From Grifola frondosa (taxonomy: Eukaryota > Basidiomycota > Agaricomycetes > Polyporales > Grifolaceae), in the NCBI GenBank assembly GCA_001683735.1, contig LUGG01000015.1, positions 558,001-622,000 on the forward strand: 64,000 bases of DNA. The letters are read 5' to 3'. Positions within the stretch are counted from its first letter, which is position 1, and every line of letters starts with the position of its first letter. Position numbers and translations under genes: made by a program. Of this stretch, positions 22,640 through 34,453 are shown piece after piece. The notes below the pieces were generated by a model, which searched no databases, was not told the DNA's origin, and was given only the letters and a program-made list of their open reading frames with translations.

Positions 22640-23115
22640 CTGGTGGCCTGTGACGTGCCTGATCGACCTAAGGAGGGGAGATGTACCTGAAAGCCAAACA
22701 GGCACAAGCATTCTCTGCGCCTTTAAGTCACCGGACATAGCCGACGACGTCTACCCGGGTCCCAAGCTGTGCTATCTCACATGATTTGGAAGGCACGATG
22801 TGCCTCTTCAAAGAGCTATAACTTGTTATCGGAGGTCATTGAAGTTGCATTTCAACTCTCAGATCTGCGCCTGCACAAAGTCTGGTATATATTGTCCATG
22901 GAACCGAGAACCTTCATACTAGATAAGTATTCCGGTGAGATGAAAGCACTTGAAAGTATTGCGTAGAGATAAGTTGCAAATAGATGAGGAATAGATGAGA
23001 TCGAAATTCGGATTCGATCTCCAATGTCCATCGGACACTTGGTGCACACAGAGTCCGGAGCCGGAGCTTCTGCGTCTTCCCCCAAATTTCAATTTGCACG
23101 TGCTGCATTCATCCT
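22640..23115. other. Spacer between membrane paralogues 2 and 3
   Basis: Contains the promoter side of paralogue 2 and the 3' flank of paralogue 3. No gene or RNA is supported. Confidence 0.45.
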
Positions 23116-24311
23116 TCAAATTCGATCCGCGTCCACAGCAGGCTCGCGGTCTGCATCTCCCTCTCCGTCCTCCTCATTCTTCTCATCACTGACTCCCATT
23201 CGCCATAAGGATAGGACAACAGCAATGGTGTGTGCTATCACAACGAGCATTATGCCCATGACGCACACGCGTGCTGCGAGTGGTGGAAAAGTGGAGTTTC
23301 GGGCAGGATCACCGTGCCAGATATAGGAGATGGCGCAGGCAACGAAGACAATAATCCCCCTATGTGATGTATTCTTGGAGTGAGATTAAAGTCGACATTT
23401 AAATGAGCACATGGGCTCACCATAATAAGCAGGCGGCGGGAACGCAGAGCAGCATGGGCACGCTGCGCCATTTAGACGACTTGAGCCGTTCGGCGTCCTG
23501 AATAAGTGAAATTATGATGAGGGAGAATAATGGCTGTGCTGTAAACATAACGCACGCGCAACCAGATGCGTCCGCTTTGGTGGTTTCAAGGGATGAAAAG
23601 TGCACAAGATATGCGAGGCCGATGAACAGGCCAGCACACGTACAGAACACAGTGACCCAATTGAGAGCGTTCGTGAGAGGGTTCGCCATTATGTCGGGTA
23701 TCTGCATCAAGCTTATGGCAACCCTTTACATCCAGTGAGCTGACATTGCACGACACGAGGTGCTAAGACACTCACGCCAAGAAGACACCGCAGGCAGTGA
23801 CAATCACTTGCCATTCTAAAGTCATTCGAGCCTTGAACGACTCCCATCTCTCCTCTGAGCCCGGTTTCTCTCTAGCATCGATAAGTCTGACGATGCGCCA
23901 GCGATGGGTTGTGGATAGTTGGAGAAGGAAGATGTAACTGTAAAGTGTGGAGAACAGAGAATTGACGAATCGAAGGGCTTTTGAGAGCAGCGAGACGTTG
24001 TGATTGTCATGACTACGCGCAGTCGCATGCTCGACATGCTGTTTATCGTCCCATCCTTGATTAGGCCGTCTCCCAAGACAGCCCCGTCGGCCAATCCAGC
24101 GAAATCGAGCATTGATAGTGGGAATGGGAGGCTCTAGAGCGCCCACAGTAAGCGAAGTCCGCCCACAACATGCGGAACTGAGCGGAATCCCACCTATAAC
24201 AGTCGTGATGGCCGTTGACGCAAGCTCTATGCTTTGTGCGCTCGCTGTGGTCGGTAGCGAGGAACGTAGCGATAAGAATAGGTGAGCGAAGCGCTCGCGG
24301 AAGTAATTCAT
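23116..24311 (-). CDS. Five-exon multi-pass membrane protein, paralogue 3
   Basis: Exons 24311-24194, 24133-23776, 23723-23552, 23497-23421 and 23359-23116 sum to 969 nt, an uninterrupted 322-codon frame. Intron positions and phases match paralogues 1 and 2. It is more diverged: NPLTNALNWVTVFCTCAGLF and AYLVHFSSLE replace the ALGIISMICALNG region, and the last membrane segment is MGIMLVVIAHTIAVVLS. The tail is acidic (DEKNEEDGEGDADRE). The long polar N-terminal part contains a basic patch (RRGCLGRRPNQGWDDK). No stop, frameshift or aberrant splice site was seen, so it is probably a working gene. It is tandem with paralogue 2, which supports local duplication. Function unknown. Confidence 0.75.
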
Positions 24312-24680
24312 CGCGGACGCCCGGGGCTGAGCGCTGAGATCGGGGGCGCGGGTTAGACGGGGGGAACTTTGGTTACCGATTAAGTAGTCTAGTCGCCGGT
24401 TCCCAGGAGATTGATCGACTGGGTTTGAATCTTAAATCTTAAGCTTGCTCTGCGGTGGTTTCAATATGTATATGTCACTATCTGGAGGACGTCGGCATTA
24501 TCACACTAAAAACCTCAGATTAATGCAGAGAAATTGAAGAGATCCGTGGTGACGTATTTAAAAATGTCCTGAGCGACACTCCTGACTAACAGCTCTGTAT
24601 CACTGGTAAAGAAACTCGCTGCAACTACGGAAGAAGACGAGAACGTAGGCAGGAAGGGGAATATTGGAGTTATTGCGCAC

Positions 24681-27477
24681 CTATGGGATAAGCAACGACA
24701 GAAGCATATCACTATCTCTCGACTTGCTTGCGAGTCGCTTGCACCGCTCATCATCCTCATGGATATGTGCGCCCTTCATCATCATTGCCATGCGGTTGTA
24801 CGCCTGGGGTGTATCCATCGCGATGTAATCCAGCGCCTGAGCAACAGGTGAAAAGCCCTTTTCAAAGGATGCCGACGGGCACAGACCCTTAGATGAGATA
24901 CAATCGAATAAGCCTGCAACGAGAAGACTATCCGACTCGGTGGACTCGATCGCAGACGAGACCAGTTTGTCGACGAGACGCCAACGGTGGACCTCTGGGA
25001 GTCTGGCGAAATACATTGCTCCTGCATGCAAATCCCTGGCGGTAAAGAACTCGTGCGAGTTCTGGCAAACCGTGGAATAGACTTCTGCATCGGAAAGAAC
25101 TACTTCGGGTTTTGTAATAGTGTCTTCGTCGGAACTTGGGGATCTAGTTCGAGGCCCATCATCTCTGCTCTGAGCGTAGCCTCGATGATGAAATAAACTA
25201 GATGGACGTGTCGCTGGGATGGAGCCGGAATGCAGAATGCTTTCAGATTTTCGGAGCGGCATAAGCTCGGGATCCTGACTCGACAAAGAGGTTGCGTTCA
25301 CGAAATCACGGGGCTCCGGCTTGGCCTCTGTCGTTCTGGTGAATATACTGCTTGGACCGAACGTCATCGACGCCGTCTTACTGATCTTGCCAAAATTAGA
25401 GAGATCGCCTGCCTTCGGAGGGCGTGATATGGAACTCCCACTCGTCGACCACTTGTCGGGTCCAGTCTGAACGTATTCTCCGCCTCTCCTCGAGCCAGCG
25501 GACTCATTCATACTAGGTTGGTAAGCGTCTTTCTTGGAAGCCTATCATGATGACAAGTCAACGCATCGAACAAACGAACATAGTACTAGACTGAGACTTA
25601 CCGGCATCGCTGCAATTGTCGGCTCCGACGCCTCCAGCTTTCCCGCTGAACGAAGAATAGCTGCAGGTCTGAGACCGATTACGTCGAGAGGGAATAGAGA
25701 ATCGGGTTTCTCCTTGCAGACGTCCATAAATTGTAGGAGAAATTCACGATCGTATCTGAAACGAGGCAACAGACATTTTTAATAAACGGAGCACAAAGAG
25801 GATCTCTAGGAACTTACCTGAATTCGCCCTGTTTGGCATTGACGTTGAGTTCAGCGTTTGGACCTTTGATACCTTCGGGATATACGATAGAGCCAAGGTT
25901 TTTGATAGCTCGTGTAGTGGCTAAAGCAGAAGGAAGTGGCGGAATGGCGCCCGTTGTACCCGATATGTCCAAAGGACCAAGGCGACGTTTGATCGCCTCC
26001 GGATGCGCCGCTGTATCGACGCGTAGTAAGTCCATGTCGGAAACCTTGGTCTTGGCCTCTTCCTCCCAATATCGTCCGCCGCCTCCTCAGACTCGGTCGT
26101 TTTCTCGATCTCGCCATTTTCTGCTGCTTCGGCCTTCGTCTCCTCAGCCTTCTGTGCCATATCCTTGACCACGCGTGCCTTCTCTGCCTTACGCGCCCGT
26201 TCCTCCTCAACCATCTTCCTTCTCTCCTCCTTGCGCTTCTTCTTCTCAGTACGACGCACAGCCTTCTCTGCCTCCTTCTTCAACCACTCCTCTCCATTCT
26301 GCTCAGCAAGACGCTTCGCTTTGGCTTCTGGGGTCTCCATCCGAACCACCATCTTCCGTGCGGGCGAGTTCGGCGGCACCGACCCAACACAACCCGGCTT
26401 CTTGAATTGCTCCAAGTCGATCTCGCGCCCAGATGGGTCCTTAATGGTGATTTTACGTGGAACGAATGTGCTTGCACTTGAGTTGAGCCGCGGAAGCCCA
26501 CCTCCCGGTGCAGTCGTCGAGGGAGGCGTGGGGGTGGCGACGATATGCTGCTCATGCTTGCCGTGTGCGGTGACGGTATCATATGCGGTGGATGGCCGGT
26601 GACGGGCACAGCGGGAGGAAGGGGAGGCATGCCGGTTGGATGATGCTGGGGAAGTTGTGTACGAGGAGACACAGGCATGCCGGGATATGGTGGATACTAG
26701 AGTAGTGCTCGTCGTCAGTCGATCCTTGATAAAAAAAAAACCTGAGATGCTTACATAGTATCCGGGATATTCTGATATCGGAACAGGCCGAGGTATTGCA
26801 ATCGGTTGTGCCGCAAGAGACGGGAGGGATGCCGGAAGATTTGAAGATGAAGTCATATTGGATGGTGCTGTGGTTGTCGTAGTCGAAGGTATGATATTCG
26901 GTGATTGGAAGAGCTTTTTCACATCTACTTTCGGATGAGGCTTATGGGCAGTGGGAGAGAGCCCCGCGGAGGCCGACGAGGATACTGACCACGTAGCGGA
27001 GCTGGTAGATGGCGATGATGATCCTCTACCATTAGGTACCGAAGAAGGCATCGCCCGGAAGGAACCAAACTGCTTGATGTTCTCTGACCTGATCGGTCGT
27101 ACATTTACAGGAGAGGATGGGCCCGGAGCGGATATGTCATCAATCGAACCAAAAGTCACGGGTAAACCTGGTTTGGCGGAAAAGTGAAGTTAGATGAAGG
27201 AAGCGCACTCACTGCAAGATCGAGACGCACCTGATTTCATGTATGGTGGCGGACCATGGGCACCCGCGATGCCATCTTTAAACGACACGCCTTCACAAGG
27301 GGTGCTCAATCGTCTAGAATGCGTAGTGACTTTAAGGCGGGCAATCGAGGGTACGGAAGGCTGCGAACAGATGACGGGAGCGGTTGAGTTCTTGATCGGT
27401 GGACCCCTTGCCCAAGCTGACTTTTTATGTGGCCGAAACGAATCATCGGATTTGGTAGCGGTAAAAGGCTTGCTCAT
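24681..27477 (-). CDS. eIF4G-like protein without MIF4G, copy C
   Basis: From the N-terminus: first exon MSKPFTATKSDDSFRPHKKS with the KSAWARGPP block; LPVTFGSIDDISAPGPSSP; KPHPKVDVKKLFQSPN; PGYY; TFVPRKITIKDPSGREIDLE; a charged Lys/Glu coiled region; LGSIVYPEGIKGPNAELNVN; the eIF4E-binding motif YDREFLLQF (TAC at 25754-25752); KPDSLFPLDVIGLRPAA; then directly PTIAAM, an intron, and KKDAYQ, RPPKAGDLSNFGKISK and one MA3 domain (VHRWRLVDKLVSSAIEST, FDCISSKGLCPSASFEKGF, MMMKGAHIHEDDERC). In normal eIF4G a MIF4G of about 250 residues lies between IGL and PTTIAA; it is absent here. Two single-base losses in runs (C5 near 26545, G-run near 26065) shift the frame, so the copy is either recently inactivated or misassembled. 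Proposed role, if expressed: eIF4E binding without MIF4G activity. Confidence 0.7.
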
Positions 27478-27492
27478 TCTGTAGAAGCATGA

Positions 27493-28318
27493 TCAGAAAT
27501 AATTCAGAATGATAAAAGAATCACACAACATCGATGCAGGACGAGTAGACATCTGGAATCTTTCTTCATGCGATAACTCGTTGTTCGAGAACTGGCCCAT
27601 CATGTTGAATGGAGCGACCGTAGAGGCGATAGACGATGTTGACGCGGACGGCATGCGGGGACCAGGACCACCACTCCTCACGATGAAGGGTTCGTCAGTA
27701 GGCGTGATGCCGATTACATCGAGAGGGGGAAGAAAATCAGGTTTCTCCTTGCATATAGCCATGAATTGCAACAGGAATTCACGATCGTATCTGGACGGGG
27801 ACAGAATATCAGCCACGGTTCACACATTACTTCCTTAATGTGCACCTGAATTTTCCTGAATCCGGATGGATATTCAGTTCCGCGTTGGGATCTTGATACC
27901 CTCGGGATACGTGATAGAGGCCAAGGTCCTCGATTGTTTGTACTCCTGTTAACGCATAGGGTAGGGTATCGGAATGGGACCGTTCATCCCCGATAGGCGC
28001 AAGGGACCGAGTCGTCGGTTTCAGATTGTCCCGTGGCCGTCTGGCTTCGTGTATTCTGGACCTCAGAGTTCGGTGCCGCGGGTACAGTCTTAGCATCATT
28101 GATGATGTCCTGGTCCTCAGCCAGAAGGGTTCCTGCAGCTCGGGTACGCACGAAGTCGTCGAAGGAAAGACACAATCCATTGGATTTAGAGAAGGGATAG
28201 GAGGTAGCTGCGAGTGCAGGTGCGCTGAAAGCACCAACATCGCTATATGGTGTCTGTGTGCATGAGGTATCCTCATGTTAGTCCCGGCATGAGTTGCTGC
28301 GGTTAAGAAGCACTTCAT
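27493..28318 (-). pseudogene. eIF4G-like N-terminal fragment, copy C'
   Basis: Minus-strand remnants of the eIF4G region before MIF4G: FDDFVRTRAAGTLLAEDQDI, QTIEDLGLYHVSRGYQDPNA, NIHPDSGKFR and, after an intron, the intact eIF4E-binding exon RYDREFLLQFMAICKEKPDF with LPPLDVIGI and ASTSSIASTVAPFNMMGQFS. The frame ends just 16 bp before the first exon of copy C. MIF4G and everything after it are missing. The first part has several frame changes. Because the truncated membrane-gene fragment lies just upstream (28555-28870), this is the third, shortened copy of the membrane gene-eIF4G cassette. Confidence 0.7.
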
Positions 28319-28554
28319 TTGGAGCAGACTTCACCACTAACATTCGGCGCAGCTGCATCCAAAAACGTTCTGGTCGGTTTGGACTTCGTCATGTGAAGAT
28401 TCAGCCGTCAAGATTCAATTTCCGGAAACGACGCAATCACCGACATGAATGTTCCCTTCTACTGTGATCAACGCACCGCACAGAGGGCATATGTATAACG
28501 TTGTCGTAGGAGACGTACAAGCATGCCACGAAGCGAGTCTCAGAGCCACAATCT

Positions 28555-28870
28555 AAGGACGCACCTGGTAGATAGCCACGATCCCGCAAGTCTGTCAGAG
28601 TCTCTACGAAGTCTAGCGCGGATGGGATGGGCAGTGCGGCGCAAGCATTGCATCAATTGACGCTGACGATCAGCGTCCGTCGTGCGCAACGTCTCGGTAG
28701 TCCGCACAGAGGAAGGCTCCCGACCCTCCACCAACGTCTCCTGCTTCGCTGCGGCGCTAAATCTGTTCCCGATAGGCCGTGTAAGCGATCGCTTCGCAAG
28801 GTGGAAGATAGCGCGCAGTCGAAACGTGAGCATGCATAAGATTGCTAGCGTGTGCTGCATCCGAACAGTA
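28555..28870 (-). pseudogene. Fragment of the cassette membrane-protein gene (third copy)
   Basis: Plus-strand words such as CAAGTCTGTCAGAGTCTCTACGAAGTC-like sequence and CGTGCGCAACxTCTCGGTAG match membrane-protein copy B around 32200-32400, which encodes the polar loop. Stops and a changed frame rule out a product. It keeps the order membrane gene then eIF4G. Confidence 0.6.
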
Positions 28871-28943
28871 GCGCATCAATGTCGGCAAAAGAGAGGTCTA
28901 TGAAGTATTCAACTGATGCGAACAGATTGTGGAGATTAAATGT

Positions 28944-31543
28944 CTATAGCAGCTTCACGCAAAATGAACATCGAACGCTCTCCATTGGGGCTGAAGTTCG
29001 GATATTCGTCATCCGAATTGACCGTGAGACAGCAGGCGTCGCATCAGCCTGCGTCTCGTCAGATTGAAATACTCTTTGCGAGAGAAGGTTGACTTTTCGT
29101 CGTCGAGTCGGAACCTCCGGAACACCACTTTGACTAAGGGTGAGACTCGCTTTTCGGTTCGGAGATTGGATTGACTTCGACAATGGGGATTCGGCAGCGA
29201 GTTCGGGATTCTGGCCGAGCATTGTGAACATATTCATGGAACCAGGAGACTCCCGCTTGGTCTCCTTTCCAGCGAAGGTACTCCTCGGACCGAATGTCAT
29301 CAACGCCGTCTTGTTGATCTTGCCGAAATCGGAAAGATCGCCTGCCTTGGGAGGCGGCCGTGGGGCAGAGCTCCCAATTGTGGCCCAACTGTGTGGCCCA
29401 GTCTGAGCGTACTCTCCTTGCTTGGCATCTCTTCTCGAGCTGCCGCTGGGCATTTTCAGAGTACGTTGGTAAGCGTCCATCTCATTGGCAGCTTTCTCTT
29501 TCGCAGCCTGTAATGGTGGTAAATTAGCCAATCGAAATTGAAGATCAGCTCAGAATGGGATTTACTGCTTCGTGTATGGCTGCAATCGTTGTTGGGCCGA
29601 CAACCTGATTACGCGGCACCCACTTGCGTTCCCGGAGCTCGATGACATCCTATAGATTCAGTCAGCTGCGCCCATAACGTAGGTGACTCAAAACCTCGTA
29701 CCTGCAGCATAAACCGCATCCGAGAATTGACATCTCGGCTCTTACATAGCTTCTTCATCCTGGAGAAGTACACACTCATATGGGCGCGAGACTTTGGAGT
29801 ATCGAGCATCTGCCCGACGGTCGTCAAAAGCTTGCATAAGCTTTCCACGTCCTCGCTCCGGGGCGTTTCAACGTCTGCAAGGAAATATTTCGCGAGATCG
29901 TGCATAACTCGTTCCGTGAGTATCTGCTGCTTGAACAACTCGCCATTGAACTTGATAAGACCGAAGCCCCGACGCTTCACCTTGTGCGCAGCGTAGTATT
30001 CGTCCGAGTACAACAACGTTTCCTCGCCATCCTTTGCTGCTCGAACCTCGATGGTCTCTATCTCCGCGATGGCATAAGTGACTTTCCGTGAACCCCACCC
30101 TCGCTTGAAATCTTCCTGACAGCGGTTGAGTAGATACTTGTGGAACAACTGGCCACCGGCTATAGGCTTGCCCTCGAAATTCCTGACCCCATCGTCCTGG
30201 ACGTTCTCGCTGAGCCGTTCCATCATCTTACGACAGAGACGCGCGTACATCTCCGACCACATTGCCTCGTCGGTCGCCTTCTCGGAAATGAGTCCAATGA
30301 CCTGGATGAGCGTCCGACCATCCTTCTCCTTCCCAGATTTATTCGCCCAGGCGATGATCTGGTCTGAAATCGACTCGAAGCGCTCCATCGTAAGTTTGTT
30401 GAGCAACCCTAAGACCTTACGGTGGACAACCTCTGGTGTACGTGTATCGGTAGCTTGGCTATCGTTACAGAGGCTTCGCGCTCGCCATCGGTTTGCGGAG
30501 ACTTGCAGGGGCACCACGGACCCCAGCGAGGCTAAGAAGCTCTGCCCTGATGATCCCGCATCCGCCTTATGATCTTTGTGCCCCCGCCTTCCTCGTTTAG
30601 TCCGAGCCTGGCCACTGCCAATAGGGTGGCTGTCGGGACCGCTTTGGCCTGAAGAACACACCATAGATGAAGGCCGATCGAACGACACAACAGCGGGACC
30701 ATCCGACTTCAATGTGGAACGATTCGACATCTGGTAGCGTCCTTCGCTCGTCATGTTATTGTTCAGTGCGGAGAACTGGCCCGTTGGGTTGAAGGGGTTC
30801 ACGGATTTAGATCTGCCCGAGATGCTAAGGCCGATGGAGGCTTGGTGGCCGGCAGTAGAGGCGGGAGGGGGCATGGACGTGGACGATGTGCGGCGACCCG
30901 AACCGCCAAGAATCATGGAGCTCTTGACAACAGGCACGAGGCTGAGGGCGTCAAGCGGCGGAAGAGAATCAGGTTTCCCCATGCAGATCGTCATGAATTG
31001 TAGGAGAAATTCGCGATCGTATCTAAACGATGCCGTATTTTGAGCATGAGTAAGTATATCAGAAAATGACTTCCTGGAAACTTACCTGAATTTGCCCCGC
31101 TTTGCGTTAATATTGAGCTCAACCTTGGGTCGTTTGATACCTTCGGGGTATGTGATGGACCCAAGGTCTTCGATAACTCGAGCAGTGGATAAGGCAGAAG
31201 CAAACGATGCGGGAATGGAGTCGTTTGTACCTGTTATGTCCAACGGACGAAGGTGACGATTGGTTGTCTCCGGGTGTACCCCTATATCGATACGTAGCGG
31301 GGCCCTTGTTGGGAACCTCGTCCCTGGGTTCTTCCTCCGCAGCGTCGTCCGCCGACAGGTTGAAAGTGGGAGATCGTCGCATTTTGGATAGTCCCACCAT
31401 CGTCTGGCCCTGTTTGGCCTCACTCTCAGAGTTCGACACCGCGTCTGTCCTCTCGACCTCCACGATGACGTCCTGTTGCTCAACAAGAGGGGTCCCGGCA
31501 GCGCTTGCACGTACGAAGTCGCCGGGGTGAAGATACGATACAT
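28944..31543 (-). pseudogene. eIF4G-like copy B, with intact MIF4G but no MA3
   Basis: N-terminal part with a frame change near 31300; VIEDLGSITYPEGIKRPKVE; a GT-AG intron; the eIF4E-binding motif YDREFLLQF (TAC at 31021-31019); a Ser/Gly-rich linker; and a complete MIF4G (about 30430-29702) with KVLGLLNKLTMERFESISDQ, SEMYARLCRKMMERLSENVQ, FHKYLLNRCQEDFKRGW, GLIKFNGELFKQQILTERVM and ILDTPKSRAHMSVYFSRM. A spliced DVIELRERKW-PTTIAAIHEA segment and the linker exon KAGDLSDFGKINKTALMTFG follow. The frame from 30994 to 29609 is open for 461 codons. The linker frame ends at 28944 (CSFCVKLL-stop) where the MA3 domain should begin. Known eIF4G MIF4G binds eIF4A, so a shortened scaffold is conceivable, but the 5' frameshift argues for a pseudogene. 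Confidence 0.75.
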
Positions 31544-31898
31544 TGTATCGGGAGTGTTAGCGTAAGCTGCGAGTGTAGATGCAGCCTCCGGAAAGCGTCA
31601 GCATTCGCTATACGGTGTCTGCGTGCACGAGGCGTCCTCGTGTCAGTCTGACTCTGAGTTACTGCGGGTAAGAAGAAGCGCTTCATTTGGAGCAGCTAGC
31701 ATCAGGTGTGGCTTCATCCGAAGGCGCCAGGGTCGGTCAGGTGGCGAAGACGCCGCTGTCAAGATTCAATTTCCAGAAACTATACACATCCCCGACATGG
31801 ATGTTGCTTGCTACTGCCCATCGCACAGAAGACATATGTACAGCCCTGTCACAGAAGGATACAAGCATACAGTGGAGTGACTCGCTGAGTATATCGTT

Positions 31899-32930
31899 CT
31901 ACCAGAGAACGACCAATGAAGCTATCAGACAGCCCCCTAAGCATACGCTTCCGAAGATGCTGATGCTCTGTGGCAGCGCCGTCCAGGAGTATACCAGGAT
32001 TCCTAGCAGCGCCAGCACGAAGCCGAGCACAGACATGACCACCGACAGCGTGTGGCAGCGCGACAGCAAGCGCGCGCATGACTGCAGCACCGCGATCGCA
32101 TCATCGCGCGCCTGGCTCTCACCGTCATGCTTTGCCTTCGGCGTGCGGACGGCGCACGAGAGGAAGCCGAGGGGTGAACTTGGTGGACGGTTATGAGTCC
32201 GCGCAAGTCCGTCAGAGTCTCTACGAAGTCGAGCGGGGATGGGATGGGGGAATGCGGCGCAAGCGTCGCATCAAGGGATCCGGACGGCCGCCGTGTATCC
32301 ATCGTGCGCAACTTCTCGGTAGCCCGCACAGAGAAAGACGGCTTGCTCTCCACCGAGGATTCGTTCTTTGTTGCATCGTCGAGTCTGTATCGGATGAGCA
32401 CAAACGAGCCGGTGTAAGCGACAATCGATGCGCAGACGTGGAAGATGAGCGCGCCGCCGAGGCTCGCGTTCATGAGCTTGTCGGTCGTGGCCCATGCATG
32501 AACGTCAGTGGGATGCGTGCTGCTAACCAACGAAAACAGTAGACTCTCGATGGAGGTAAAGAACGTAGTCTAAATGATGAATCAAATTAGCTGACGCGAA
32601 TTAGGATTGTAGAGATTAAAGGTCTATAGCGGCTTCATGCAAAATGAAGATCGAAAGCTCCCCAACCTACTGCCACCGCGACTGAAGCTTGAAGTTCCGC
32701 ACATTCCCAGCATACGAATAGAACACGTCATCACCCTCTATCCCCTTTCTAGCGAGCTTGAATCATGGTAACTTGTCCCCAACAAAAACGGAAGCCACTT
32801 CCCCATACAGACTCTTAAGGGAGACTTACCACAATGGCGACACTCTGCAAGCGGTCCACCCAAACCTGGACGACGGCCAAGATCGCCTTTTTGATTGCAT
32901 CTTCCTCATTCGTGACGGGACTGCGGGAAC
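31899..32930 (-). pseudogene. Small membrane protein, cassette copy B (frameshifted)
   Basis: The last exon spans 32569-31899, 671 nt against 672 nt in copy A. One base is lost near 32172 (GTTCACCCCTCGG against GTTCGCCCACTCGG), after the ITVHQV codons. The upstream exon (ending 32830, NEEDAIKKAILAVVQVWVDR) and splice sites are conserved. Membrane segments as in copy A: GGALIFHVCASIVAYTGSFV before the shift, VLGFVLALLGILVYSW and IFGSVCLGGCLIASLVVLW after it. One-base loss makes this a recent pseudogene unless the base is an assembly error. Confidence 0.65.
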
Positions 32931-34453
32931 GACGTGTCACACCCGACTAACGTAGTGAGCCATAACTACGCACCTTGGCTCGTAGACGCTGAAGCTTTCG
33001 ACTTCGAACTGAACATCGCAGTTCACGCCAGCAAGACGGACAGGAATGGTTCACACCTGGGGCAGTGCGCTCTCGCCGCGCCTTATATATCCGCTACGCT
33101 TCTAAATGCCAAGTTCATCAATGGGGCGCTTCTCTCCGTTCTCCACGACGGCCGGTGATCAGAGTCTCAGCGCGTGTACTAGCAAAGCCACCTCGTCGGA
33201 ACTGTCGCAAACCACGCCTGCTTGAACACATGTGTAGAAATCTATTGAGATGCCACCATAGACCATAGAGTCTGTAGCTGTCGCCAGATGAGAATTCCAG
33301 GACCAAAGAAGCTCAAGTCTCGTTGCAATTTGCTCTGGGAGTCACGATCAAGCTTTAACCGCAAGCCCACGTGGGTCCTAAATCTGATCCTCGGATTTAA
33401 CACGGTCAAGCTTGAGAGTATGGAGAAGCTATGGAGAATCTGCGGGAAAAAAAAAAAACAAGAGCACTAGACGACGGTACAAGCACAAATGAGAGTTGCT
33501 CAAGTGAAGAGGACGACACTAGCTAAGCGCCCATGCCGATGTTATATAAGCGACCGCAAAGCTTCTTTTCTCATTTCCTCAACATTTGCCACAATCAACA
33601 GGCCACCATAGATCGAATGCAACACCTGCTGGCATCGCTTGGAATGTAGAGAATTCAGAAACAGGTCTTGTGGGTGCTCATTGTACTCTGAGTCGAATTT
33701 GATTCTGTTCGTTTACCCAGACAAATAAACCATCGCTCTCTCGGGACGTCGTACCGTTCAGCTGACTAGTATGCTCCGTTCATTACGTTTGTTCTGTGTC
33801 TTCCCTGCCTTTCAGGTGAGCTTTCAATGACTCCTAGCATCCATCATTATGTGATGAACACCGAGCGTATCGCACCTTAACCGTCGACGAGAGGTTGGGC
33901 ATCCTATTTGGAGCCCATCGCTCTCGGATGACCACGTCTTTCGCATTAACGGAGACGTTTATCTTCTCTCTGATTTTCTCTTCAAACGCTGGACACATCG
34001 AATTCGTTTGCGGTCATGGGCTGATCATAAGCTTACTAGGTCCGAAAGCAATGCGTTGCGCCTCGTTGACAATGGCAACAGCACACGCAGTGTGATCACC
34101 GAAACAGTATGTCTTCTTTGCATGCGCACATCCTAATAGAGAGCTTTCGCTCGTTTAGACCATCACATTACAATAATGAGCGGGATGATCCCCGGCACGA
34201 TATTCCATTTGTATGCTCCGTGGCTCGAATTTTGTCATATTTAGACTTCTGAAGACAAGCATTGGCTCCTCCGCCTCAAGGCGGCTATCCGATAAGGGTC
34301 GTCTGATGCGAGGCAGTGTGCAATGAGGCTGGCACTTGTCCGAGGCGTGTTTAAGTCACCTTGTCGTAGATATAATAGAGTCACATTGGGCTAACTCCCA
34401 TTTACAACACAACTCATTCAACACTCGAGCGACAAAGAACAGACACGATCACC
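32931..34453. other. No supported gene; outer right arm and promoter of the next gene
   Basis: Homologous to about 10,870-12,190 in inverted orientation up to about 34,165. Frames are short and not convincingly conserved. The 34370-34453 portion (TATAATAG word at 34370, then a pyrimidine/CAA-rich leader) looks like the promoter and leader of the gene starting at 34454. Confidence 0.45.

Larger units (their letters stand above)
28940..34165 (-). repeat. Right arm of the ~5-kb inverted duplication
   Basis: Reverse-complement partner of 10870-15700. It retains the eIF4E-binding to MIF4G linker that the left arm lost. The divergence, perhaps a tenth of positions by eye, shows that the duplication is older than the transposon pair. 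Confidence 0.8.
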
